Assembly: GCA_007922195.1 (NCBI GenBank)
Contig: ML681992.1
Span: 3,841,569-3,905,568 of the forward strand
Reading direction: 5' to 3'
Length of the DNA: 64,000 bases
DNA from: Podocnemis expansa
Taxonomy: Eukaryota; Chordata; Testudines; Podocnemididae
Shown here: positions 12,012 through 24,800 of the stretch, one piece after another
Position numbering within the stretch: the stretch's first letter is position 1
How the letters are laid out: every line of letters starts with the position of its first letter
Notes under the pieces: model-generated
The model's database searches: none
The model's input: only the letters and a program-made list of their open reading frames with translations
Told to the model about the DNA's origin: nothing
Program-made: the position numbers and the translations under genes

Positions 12012-12814
12012 TCAGTTTAAAACAGGTTGAAAAATCAGCTTGTATTTAACAAGGTAGCCATTATTGTAAACATACAGGGTTTGATCTGAGGGATTATAGT
12101 TGATACTTTGAATTGTTTCTAACATTTTGTCCATAATTATGCTAATTCTGCCTTCCTGGTTAGTGTTTGTGTCGTATGTGTAAAATATTTCCTCCTTCCT
12201 GGTGTTGACAGGTCTTGTGGCATATAAAACACCACATACGATGAAAGCATTGGAAATAGATGGTTTATACTGCCTTGTTGTCCAAGTATATAGCACATCA
12301 AGTGTGGTTTCATTGAGTTTGCTAATCACAATGTTACCCATTCTCTCCTCAGTTGAATAAATTACCCACAATCCACTTTCATCCACAGCAAAGTCTATAT
12401 CTTGCCACCCAACTCCTGCATAAGAGAAACGGTTACCAAACACAGCGTTGGGCAAAGTTTTCCTCACAGTCAATGTGTTTGTATTTAAATCAAGCTTGCC
12501 CATATCTCTTGAATTATATATATTGTAGTACATGAAATTATTGTAAACTGCAATGCCACTGCCTTCCCCGTATAGAATTCTATTCTGTCTAGTGTTTTTG
12601 AATAGTAACAAATCATTATAGGAATAATGAAGTCTGTAATATTCCAAGAGTCTCCCATCTGTGTTCAAAGGTGCAACCCAGTAAAGGTCCTTTTCTGGAG
12701 TACGAAGAGAGTAATCCCTACCCCAGGCACCATAAAGGTAGGAAAATCCTCTCCAGTTCAGCTGTACAATATAGGGTTGGCTGATATTCACAATTCCACC
12801 ATGACCACAGGTGC
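12012..12814 (-). CDS. OLFM4: OLFM4 coding exon 5 (olfactomedin domain)
   Basis: This terminal exon of 803 coding bases, residues 205-471, encodes the whole five-bladed propeller. The acceptor is TTTACCTACAG. The domain starts TCGHGG (Cys207), followed by [49 protein letters not shown] and [13 protein letters not shown] (Cys398). By comparison with the myocilin calcium site, Asp345 (second D of DID), Asn393-Ala394 and Ile442 are kept. The last ligand position is Asn443 in SINYNP; human OLFM4 also has Asn there where myocilin has Asp. The TGA stop is at 12012-12014. There is no frameshift or internal stop, so the gene looks functional. Confidence 0.96.
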
Positions 12815-15800
12815 CTGTAGGTAAAGAGAAAATGCAGGCTTTTCAAACAGCATGATTAGGAGACAGGATTTACACTGTGTGCTTTATAAGAATCAGTTCC
12901 AATACAAGAACAGAAACAAATGCGTATCTTTGATTGTAAACAATTTCACTTGCATTCAAACAGCAATGGATTTCAGTAGAAAGCTATTGCAGTCCGTCTA
13001 AGATACAATAGTCAAAGGCCCATACCACTAGAACTGGGCTCATACTGAAAATTTCAAAAGGGATAGCCGTGTTAGTCTAGTCCAGTAAAAAAACAACAAG
13101 GAGTTGTGTGGCACTTTAAGACTAAATACATCTGTTAGTCTTAAAGTGGCACACAACTCCTTGTTGTTTTCATACTGAAAAAACAACCAACAATCAAGCA
13201 AGAAATCATAGGGGCCTCAGTTTTCAGCCAGTACCCACTGGCTATAATAAGTGGTCATCTTCTGTTTCAGTAAGTGATCACTTTTTTCTGTTTCTACTGT
13301 TTCATGCTTTCCAACCCAATGGGCTGGGAAATCACAGACAAAAGACAATTTCGGGAGCATTTTAGGTCATTTGTTCATGTTGTGGAGCACAGTTCTGGGA
13401 GTCGGGAAACAAGAAAAAGGAACATTTTGTCTCACTATACATCAGTGAGTTTTAGAAGGTAGAGGGAGAATTAGCACCTCTACTTCTAGGGACTCATTTC
13501 AAATTAACATGTTGCTGTCAAAATCAATACTTTAAAACAATACTTCATAGTACTGTTCATCTGAGGTGTTCAAAGCAATTTAGACATTAATGAACATAGC
13601 CTTATAACAGCTCTGAAAGGGGTATATAAATATTTGCAGTTTACTTGTGAAATAACTATAAAGTGACCATGCAATATACCAGTACTTTAACCAGGCCAGT
13701 CCTGGGTTTTTTCATATAATGTCTGAAATATACTGTTTCTTCACTTCATCAGCCAAAATATTTGGCTTTTTATAGCTACATAATGCTTCTTCAAGATGTA
13801 TTGCTATGGTGAGTAGAATTTGCACTGCTTAATGAGAGCAAACAGCTCAAAGAACTAAGCATTCAGTGTAATAAACCTGTAATGAAGACAGCCTGAAAGA
13901 ACATAGACACAATCAAAACTATTCTTATGCTCAAAACAACTGCTGGTGACACTTGTTCAATATTTAATGATGAATGCAGAATGCTAAATTACTGGAAAAA
14001 ATCCAGGTAAGCATTGCGGGGGAGGCAGACGTTTGAAGGGTGCCAAAAGGGGACACCACTGTTGCGCTCCCCTGATGATGTCACTCGTCCGTGCCAGCAT
14101 CACTGTGCTGTGGGGGGGACACCACAAACCTTAGCGCCATTCCTGCCAAAATATGTTTGTCTCTGAGTCAGAAGCTAGCAGCAGTGATACTAGCAAACTT
14201 TAAAATAAGCGTCCTTACGTCTGACTCTTTGCAACCCTAAAAGATTTCTGAATTAATGTGTGCCAGCTTTTCTTTAAAAATGTGGTCACCTGAGAGACAG
14301 ATGCTATGTGACCTGCCCAGTGTCACACAGCAAGTAGTGACAATGCCAAGGCAAGACCCAACATTTCCTAACTCAGTCAGGTGCTTTAATAACAAACAGT
14401 TATCCTTCTTAGAGGTAAAGTAATTTCCCTGCCAAGACCTGAGTTTCTTATTTCTATTAATTGAACAATGAACAGCAACAGCTGATGACATCATAAACAC
14501 CTATATCAGTGAAAAATTTGCACATGCTCTAGCACAGGGAACTCAAACTCAAATCACAACGATGGCTTCATGAGGACTGGTATGTTATCACAAGGGCCAT
14601 ATCACTGAACCTTTTTATACAACGATCTTGCAAATATCAACAACAATTGTTCATGGTGGGCTGCAGGAAATAACTTTAGGGGCCACATGAGGTCCATGGG
14701 CCATAAATTTGAGACCCCTGCTGTAGTGGTTGGGGTGTCTTTGACACAAACCAAATGTTATCTTTTGAGGGAATATCTTTTGATGGCTGTTTGCAAGTCT
14801 ACATGAAAAGATCAGCTGACCTTAGTCTATTCCTAATAGATACGTGACCAAAACACAAGTAACACCATCCCCTCCTTATTAGCACACAGATAAATTACTC
14901 AAAGACAGAATTATCCTTTGACACTTAAAGCTGGTCTCTCTTATAGAGGGTTGAAGAACACCAGTGGCACAGAATAGGGAAACTCACATTGCCACTGACA
15001 GGCCCCAAAGGGTCCTAGGCGAAGGCCCATTGTAGGGCCCCTTAAAGGGCACACTATAGGTCCCTACTGCCACCTTCCCTGTGGCCCCAATCTCCCCTCC
15101 ACCCCTACCAGCCCCACACCAACCTACAGGACTCCTTGTTTGTTTTGCTGAACCAGACTAACATGACTATCTCTCTGGAACACATAAATTATTCCTGGGT
15201 ATGATATCTTTAAAGATTTTTCCATCATGAAGCTTATAAATTGATCATCTTCCACTTAACATAAATGAGGTAATGCTGAACTACAAAATTCAAATGAAGA
15301 TTTAAATTTTTTTATGAGTATGTGTATTAATTAATAAATAAAAAGTGCTAAAATTAATGATGGTTCAAAAATAACTAAAATACCACATTTAAAATTTTGG
15401 CAGTCAAATCTTACAAATTTTTCATATAGACTTGGGTTTACATGCATTAGAAATGTAATACAAATAATCATAATGAATAAAAATAAGTGAAAAAAGGTTT
15501 CTAGTGTGTAGTGGTAAATGAAAAATATCATATTTCGATGAAATTCTCTGAGGTACTCAAGTTTATAAGACGCTGGCCTCCTTAAAATATTAAATAGTAA
15601 ATACAAAAGAAGATAAAAAAATTACTTAACAAAAGAAAGACATACAACACAGACACCACACACAGCTGTAATGATTGCCTGAGGGCAGCACTGTATTTAT
15701 ATGTAGCAGCCTATGTAGCCCTACCTGGTAATCTGAGCTAACCAAAGCAAAAGGAAAAATTGTCACAAAGGCAAAGGAAAAGAGAAAAGAACAGGTAAAA

Positions 15801-18800
15801 AAGAAAATGAAAAGGCAATATTTCACAAAATTAAAAAATGGCAGAATAAATAGCCACACTGAGGAAATAGGAATGAGACCATTGCAAAAGTTCCTGTTGT
15901 GCTATCTGTTGCATGTTCCTGCTTTTTTAGCATGTCGGTATGAAGGTAATGTGCAGATAATGGTGAAATCTGCAATTCAGATGAAGCATAGATCCTAATC
16001 ATAGTTTGCCTTGACGAGCAAAGACCTAAAAGTGCTTAGGCTTCCATACCTACTTGCTGTGCTAGATGGGAACAATTTCTGTATTTTTCTATATTTTCAT
16101 TTCTGTCCACCAAATTGAGGATGGTGCCCTTCACTGCATGGGGCCCTAGGCGGCCTCCTGCTTTGCCTACCCTAAAAGCCACCACTGACAGGCCCAGACA
16201 AGCAGATGTCTTTGGCCATAAAAACATCTTCTGATCAGTCCACAAAATACAGAGTACCATGAGAGAACCCCTTGTGGCCAGTCTGAAAATGTGCTCCCTG
16301 GGAAATTATTAGCAAGTATCTGCCTCATGAAGAAAACTGGCGCGTTCAAATACAAAACATTTCTTCTTCAGAAATAGAGGCAATCTCAAAGCTATCCATG
16401 GCAAGGCTGACTGATCAGCATCTAGATGGAGGGACACACTGCTCTAGTGACAGACAATATCTTTGTGGTCTTTCAGTCTAACTACTGATAACATCTGCAG
16501 AATCCAATGTTAGTGTGCATTTAACTGTAATTGTAACATTTGCAGCAGTCTATGAAATATAGTGAAATGAGTTTGCAGTGGCATGAGCCCCAGTGTGTCT
16601 CTGTTGTTTTTACCTTCCCACCTTTCCAAACCTCCATTGTTTCCTTTCTTCTGTTGTATATCACCTTCCTCCCCAAAGCCTGATCCCTGGTGCCAAGCAT
16701 ATGGAGATCAGAGACTGGGAATTCATTTGCTGCCGTCTCTGCCACTCACTGCTCAGGATGAAAAGCAGATTTTATTTCTTCCTGGGGCTTCACAGGAATT
16801 CTGCTGAATTATGCGGTTGCAGTGAATTGCTGCAGCTCCTGGCCACATGGGACATGCCCATTCTTAGTCAGCACCTGCCTTTTATGAGACTTTGTCACCA
16901 GAGCAGACATTATAGCCTTTCTGTGCCACTCTAACTGCCCCAGATCAATTTTCATCTCTGTGGATCCTCTGCTAGAAGGAATTGTAGTCCTAGCTATATC
17001 TCCCTTACTGAAAATCACTGCCAAATAATACTCTAATTACAAACAAATCAGCATTCTAGGCTCATATTCAGCAAAGCATTTAAACATGTGTTTATGGGAA
17101 TGGACTGCAAAGATCTGAGACCTCATTTCCAGATACAGCACACAATGAAGACGCTCTCTGACGGAGGCGTCGCTGGTGCCTGGCACACAGGGCCTGTGCC
17201 CCAAATGCCAACGCCAGTGCCCCGGGTCTTGGCGGGGCCCCGCCTTTCCTGGTCTCCAGCTGGATCGGGCCAGAGATCTGGGCCCCAGACACCCGCAGCC
17301 ACGGCTACCGCTCCCGGCCCTCTCCCCAGCTAGGGATCTGGGGCCCAGCTGCCCACGGCAGTGGCTGCCACTTCTGGCCCCTTCAAAACCCAGGCGACCC
17401 CGCAGCCACGGCTGCCGGTCCCCGCCCTGTCCCCCGCCGGGGGCACGGCCTGCGGGCAGGGGACGTGGCCTGGGCCCATGCCCCGGATCATTCCCCGGGG
17501 CAGCGACGCCCCTGCTCTCTGACCATGCAGGCTGCAGTTCCACAAATGGCAGTTAGCCTGGCTAATAACATGTCCTCTGTACACACACACAGTGATGTTT
17601 GGAGATACTCATACCTCAGTTAATGCAAGAAGGATAATTCAGATGATGATGCAAAGTGGCTTGCAGCCTGCCAAATCTGTAAATCAGTTTGGGTCATTTG
17701 CCTTATATCTCTGTTGTGTACTGCTACTTCCAGTATTATGGCTTGTTCTTAACTGTCGACATATTGAATCTATTACTGAATGTAACTCACAGTAATCTGA
17801 TTTCAAAATTAAATGTTTATTAAGTGCCTCTATAAATCTGTGATTTGGTCCAAAAAATATTTTTGGTTCTGAGGTACTACTAAACTCGTATATCCAATAT
17901 CAAGTAATTTTTCAGGTCAATAAACTGAACCCATTCCAGCTTTATTTCAATAATTCATGCACAGTTTCATAAATAAAAAACAAATGTATACTCAGCAGAG
18001 AGACCTTTTTTTACAAAAGAAATAATAAATTATTATTTCTGTCCTTAAAGAGATCTGTCTGCTGAACACTTGTTTGTTTTTTATTTATGAAACTATGCAT
18101 GAATTATTAAAATAAAGTTAGGAGCGTGTTCTGTTTAATGACATGAGGAATTGTTTGAGATTCCATATAGGGGATGTTTGATTTTTGAATACTATCCCAG
18201 AAACAGGGTTTGAAAACAAAGTGAAAACAAAACCAAAAAAACCCAAAAAACTAAAAGCCTAGTGGTAGACAGAGGGGTATATCCATCTTCTGCACAGGTT
18301 CAAAGGAATTCATTATTGTTCATTTAATCTAACCTGGCCTTCCTGTCTGGATCTTGTGGAAAAGAATACACAGAAGAAACAGTGTTGTTTCATTTGATAA
18401 ATATTGGGATGCCCTTAAAACAAATCCATATGAATTATTCAGATTTTAACTCCTTTTTTCTGTTAGGCCTCTGATCATTGATGTCCCAAGGTTAATGTCA
18501 TATCTTGTGTCTTTTGCAGAGGAGGGCAATCTATTCATAAAGGGGAATAAGATAGAGAGAGAGGTAAGAAAACACATATCCCATATGCCCCCACGCAGCC
18601 TACTCAGACTTTGGGCCAGGATATGCAGTTGGAAGTGGCCCTCCATGTCTGCTTGCTAACCTGCTTTTGAGGGGAAGAGGAGTGAACATGAAGAGGGCAG
18701 GAAAGTGGGAAGCCATGGCTCCATAGCTGCAATTGGCCAGTCATTACTGCTAAACTAACAGGCTGGGTATAGTGTCAGCAGTGAGTTGGTATCCTTGCGC

Positions 18801-21800
18801 ACCCTGAATAACAAGGCAGAAAGGGAAATTGTGACTCCTTGAGCCACAGTTTTTCTTGTGTTGCTCATGGGGCAGGACAGCAGTGGTCCACCTCTTCCTA
18901 AGAACTGGGACACCATCTAACCCATAAACTGTAAACTCTCTAGAGAAAGGAATGTATTACATTTTGGTTCCAGTCCTGTGATCTGGCCCATGCAGGCAGA
19001 CATTTAAATCCACATTAATTCCTACTAATACCAGTAGACACAATGATCCACTCAAATGGATCAAATTGCTGGAATTGGCCTCTGTTTGTACAAATATAGT
19101 AGAAATGTCCAGCCCCAGATTAACAGATCCATAAACTAAGGCACTGGCATTTCATGTGATAATTATAGCACTACATTGCCCACTGCTTTACTCCCAGTTA
19201 CATTTTCACTGTTAAAAATGCTTGCTCTCAAGTTTAAGAAGAAAGAGGCAGCCTTTCTCTACACACCATCACCCTCAATGAATCATTGAATGCTCTTCAA
19301 ATACTTTTTAAATCCTATACTTTCCACTGAAAAACTGATATGCTTTTTCTAAGGATTATCTAAAGCAGGTGAGGCCAAATTTATGGAACTCAAGAGCCAC
19401 ACAAGTAGATTATTAAACCTTCAAGAGCCACACTTAGGCACATAGCCATATACTTTTACCTACTCCAAAATTACTAAGTTTAAAATTCATTTCACACTTT
19501 AATTTTATTATTAAAAAGGGCAAATATTGATCCTACTAATGTCAGATCCTAATAATTACTTAAGATTACCATGAAAACTAGGCCTATAGAATAAAAACTT
19601 AGCTGTCGCTCAGTGTAGAAGACCGCAGGCTAGTGGTACCAATTTCCCACTATCCTGACCATGCCACTGCTGCTCCCCACCATCCCAAACCCCCAGGCCC
19701 TGACACTGGCTCCCAGGGTTGACCCCCTCTCCCTGAAGTCCCCTTACCTAGCCACTCCAGTGGCTAGGTACAGGCTGGGGCTCCCCCCCCCACCCCCGAG
19801 CATGCCCTGAGGGCGGGAGATTTAAAACTCCTAGGCTGAGGCTGCTTTCCTAAACTGATTTGCTGACATGCTTCCACAAGCCTCACTTTTTCACTCAAGA
19901 GCTGTGTGTGGCTACCAAGCTGCAGTTTGGCCACACCTGATCTAAAGCCTTCAGAGTGTGGTTCCCCACCCCCACAACCCTCTGACCTAAGGAACACGGT
20001 AATGTTCATTTTTCCTGTAAAAGACAAACTGCACTGACTGTCTTCACTGCTGGAAAGTCCTGAAAAGGGACAGAGGAAAAAGTTTTTACTTTCACCAGTT
20101 TCCCACCCCTTCTAATGTGAAGCTTGAAATATCAGACCGAAGAGTGGTAGGAGGCAAGAGCTGGTAGGTAGAATATGTGCACTAAATGTACAGTAGAAAA
20201 TGCTTTGCTTTCTTCAAAGGTTTCTCTAAACTCTTCCTTATTAATCTGGTTTGCTTCCAACTTGCTAGTCAAATTATTAGGTATATGTGAAAAAGCAGTC
20301 TTCTTCCCCAATTGTATTATGAACATTTAACTACCTTCTGCTTTAGAATGACTTGGCAAAAAGAAGTCTTAAAAATACATACAAGGGATTAACATTGCTT
20401 GAACAATCCGTGTTCTACTATTGGTAACTGGGAACCTTTCCCTTTTTTTGCTTCTGTCTTTGCAGACAAGATCAGCTCCCAAACTATAGTGCACTGTGCA
20501 GCACAGTGTGAGGAGGAGGTAAGCAGCTCTCAGTGGCGGAAAACAGGTTCAGAACTATTTAGAAAAGCTGGACATGCACAAGTTCATGGGGCCAGAACAA
20601 TGCATCTGAGGATGCTCAAGGGGATTGGCTGATGTTATTTTAGAGCCATTATCTTAAAAATCTCATGGTGATTGGAGTGGGAGGTCCCAGGTTGTTGGGA
20701 AAAATGCCAAATATAGTGCTCATCTTCAAAAAAGGGAAGAATGAGGAACCAGGGAATTACAGACCAATCAGCTTTGTCTCAGTTGCAGGAAAAAATCATG
20801 GACCTGGTCTTCAAGGAATCCATTCTGAGGCACTTGGAAGAAAGGAAGGTGATTGGGAACAGTCAACATGATTTACTAAGGGCAAGTCATGCCTGACCAA
20901 CCTGATTGCCTTCTATGATGAGATGACGGCTCTGTAAATGTGAGGATAGTAGTGCACATAAAATACTTTGACTTTAAGAAAGCTTTTGATACAGTCTCCC
21001 ACAGTATTCTTATCAGCAAGCTACAGAAGTATAGGTTGGATAAATACACTACAAGACAGATAGAAATCCAAGTAAATAATTCAGCTCAGTGGACAGTAAT
21101 CAGTGGCTCAATGTCTAACTGGAAGCCAGTAACAAGTGGAGTAACTCAGGGGTCATAGCCCGAGCCATTTTTTTCCACATTTTCATTAATGATGAGATGG
21201 ATTGTATCCTAACAAAGTTTGCTGATAACACTAAACTGGGGATGTGGTAGATATCATCAAAGATAGCGATAGGATACAGAGAAACCAAGACAAACTGGAA
21301 AATTGTGCCAAAAAGATCTGATAAGATTCAACAAGGACAAGGGGCAAGTCCTTTACTTGGAATGGAAGAATCTCATGCACTACTACAAACTGGGGACCAA
21401 CTGATTAGGCAGCAGTTCTGCAAAAAAGGGCATGAGGGATACAGTGGACAAAAAGCTGAATATGAGTTAACAATGGGCCTTTATTGCCAAGAAGGCTAAT
21501 GGCATACAGGGCTGCACTAGCAAGAGCACCACTAACAGATTGAGGGAAGTGATTATTCCTCTCTATTAGGCACTGGTGAAGCTGCATTTGTAGTACCGTC
21601 CAGTTTGAGGCTCCCCACTACAGAAAGAATGTGGACAAATCAGAGAGAGTCCAGATTAGGACAACAAAAACTATTAAGACTCTGGAGCTCATGACTTAAG
21701 AGGACAGGCAGAAGAAATTAGCCTTGTTTAGTCTGCAGAAGAGCAATGGGGGATTTAATAGCACCTTTTAACTACTTGAAAGGGGGCTCCGGTGAGGATG

Positions 21801-24800
21801 GAGCGAGGGCTGTTTTCAGTGGTATTAGATGATAGAACAAGGAGAAATGATTTCAGGTTGCAGTAGGGGAGGTGTAGGTTGGATATTAGGAAATACTTCT
21901 TGACTAGTAGGGTGGTGAAGCACTGGAATAGACTACTACATTGGGAGGTGGTGGAATCTCGCTCCTTAGAGGCTTTAGAGAAAGCTGTGATTTGGATGAT
22001 TTAGTTGGGGTTTGCCCTGCTTTGAGCAGGGGGTTTGACTAGAAGACCTCCTAAGGTCCCTTCCAGCCCTCATCTTCTGTAACTCTGTGATTAAGGAAAG
22101 CTATCAATTTCAATAAAATTAAAACTTGCTTATTTAAAAAAAGAAACTGAGCAACATCCTAGCTCCTCTTGAAGGCTTAATTCAATGAGACTAGGATTTC
22201 ACTCAAAATTTCTAGTATTTATGGGTCAGAAGAAATCTCTGCATATAACTGTTTTGTAAACTATTCAATGTTGTCCCTTAAGGCAGGTCTAAGCTGACGG
22301 TGGCAAATTCACCACCATCAGATCAATCTCTCAAATCAACTGATTGGGGCTGTGAAAACCCTCTCACTCAATCAGGAAGCCAGTCAAGTAAGACCATCCT
22401 GGCAAAAGCCTTAGCACTGAGTTCAAGGGAAAGCATTTCCCTTTGACTCAGCATACTGAAGACAGCACATAAAGTGAGTGGTAGGCAGTCAGAGGGAGAT
22501 GCACAAGGTATTATAAGTATCTTGCACGTCTCCCTTCCACTGCCACCAAAATCCCACCATACTGTAGACCAGACTTCTTTCTGCATACAAACATCTCCAG
22601 TGCTACTGCTCACATTTCCCAAGCAGCAGTTGAATGAAATTGACAAGGTACATATCACTTTTACAGAAGATATCCATAATCAGAGCTCGTCAGGAAAAAC
22701 TGTATTTTCCCACAAAAAAAGATAATCTGCAAGAAGGGAAAAACCCCACTTTTAATATTTTTGTATTATTTTCTAACTTCTTCATTTTGAAAAACAGTAA
22801 AAATACATGAAAGTGTTTGTTTCCTGCCCTCATCTTTAATGCCATCTTAGAGCTGAAAGGTTAGTAAGTGTCTGGCAAATTTTCCAAGACCTGTGCATTA
22901 CTGTCATTGTATTTAACTCTGAGTCTTCTTTCTATGTCTGATATCTCTTCTCATGTGGTTTATACAAGAAATGCTTACCTGGTGGGATAACAGAGGGTGT
23001 CGTGGTTTGATTTCTATTCTTTTCACATTCCTGCAATCGCTTCTGCAGAGCCACAATTTCTCGACGGATTGCAAGGATATTGTTTCTGTCCAATGACTCC
23101 AGATTATTAACCATGAGAGTCAGATTCCTGATCTGGAGAAATAAAATATCAGAATAACTTTAAATTACAATCAACTTTATGTCACAAATGTTTTAGGTTG
23201 GATTTATCATGTCGCAAAAGATATTGCACAACAAGTTTTAGGAAATGTTCCTAAGAATATATTTTAGCAGAGCATTAGGTCTGAACTGATGTGTGTAGCC
23301 ATGATAAAATGTTTGTGATTTTGACACACAATCATATACCATAATGCTAAAGATCACCCAAAAGTGTCCAGTCAGGCTTACTCAGTTATTTTTTGTTACC
23401 TAAAAATGATTTCAACCTTGCAAAAGGGCTTTAAAATTTAAATGCAGAGAAAAATAATCTACTCACATTCATTTAATGTTGAAGAGGACAATGAAGAAAC
23501 TAATGATATTTTAGTTACCATCAAAAGCATTCCAAGTGATGAGCAATAAAAATTTTGAAAATTCTATGTATTGAATATTCAGAAGGTGTGTGTCCTTCCC
23601 AGTTCTTGATTTTATATTGATTGGAACATTATTCTAATAAATTAAGGGTTTTTTAAATTATTTTTAGTAAGGCACAAAAGCTTTCAGACATTGGTGCCCA
23701 TAAGTTAAAAATTATTATAATCATTTAGACAGCATATTTATTTAATATAGAACCCAAAACTTTAGCTTTCAGGGACAAAAACTGCCAAATTTTGGCATAT
23801 ATTAAGAAAAAACACACTAACATGCTTTAATTTACACTGCTTGAAATCCAGTGTAAATTCACCAAGAATAGTAGAGACATTCCAAATTTCAGTCGTGTAA
23901 CAGAGAACTGAATGTTTCTGAATATCTGCATAACCCCCATACTGTACCTCCACATATAGTTGCTGAACAATCACATTGCTTTCACCAAGTGTGGATTTCA
24001 GCTCAGTGACCAGTCTCTCCATTTCCCTGATTTCCAGTTTCAGTAACTGGAAGTCCAGCTCAGTGTAAGAAACACTGGCCCCCTCCATATGTTCCACCTT
24101 GATGGTTAGGTTTCGGATTTTCTGTTCATACATTTCAATTGCTTTGGTATATTGGCTAACCTTAAAAAAAAAAAGCAAATTTTCAAGTTCAGTTTAGTAA
24201 ACAGAACACATACATTTGATATCTTTATTACACACATATCTATAAATATGTCAGATTTCATTCATAATCTTCACTTTTTTATCCCTCACTGTAACAAAGG
24301 CAGCCACCATGTTAGCAAGCCTTCATGGCCAGAGATCATGCTGCAGCACCCTGCCTCTGTTTCCCCCAGAAGGGCCCTATATACTGACTACACACTTTCT
24401 TTGTAGTCAAAGTACCCCTCTTTGGGGTCTAGGTTTATTCACAAAACATCAACTGAAAATAAAACTGAGTCTCAAATTAAAGTCAAATAGGCAAAGATTT
24501 CTCTTCTCACTCCCAGGCTTCACTGTCTGGAGAGCTTTTGCTCTGTTTCCCCAGCTTTCTCAGGGTCTCTGCTGCCTTAGCAGGCTACTGCTATCAAGTG
24601 GTTCTCAACCTTTTGCAGGTCGCAACACACTTATTGGAATATCACAACCCTACAGGACACACCTCCCACCCGCCCCCATCTCCCCAGCTGTTTGTGACAC
24701 ACAGTAAGGAACCCTCACACAGTAGTTGAGACCACAAGTCTATAATCCTTACTGTTCAACCTTCAGGGTGTGAATACCAAGGCACACCAAAGTGCTGTTA

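Larger units (their letters stand above)
12815..22978 (-). other. OLFM4: OLFM4 intron 4 (10.2 kb)
   Basis: Bounded by GTAAGC and CTACAG. It holds a fold-back repeat (13052-13169), hAT-like elements (14535-14720, 17162-17514, 19366-19939), repeat scraps (about 14990-15185 and 16117-16190), a 178-bp palindrome (17940-18117) and a sense CR1 (20425-22095). I find nothing recognisable in 13182-14534, 15186-16116, 16191-17161, 18118-19357, 19948-20424 or 22096-22978. Confidence 0.85.

Noticed and set aside
12353..12535. Plus-strand open frame opposite OLFM4 exon 5
   Set aside because: It is the antisense shadow of the olfactomedin-domain exon.
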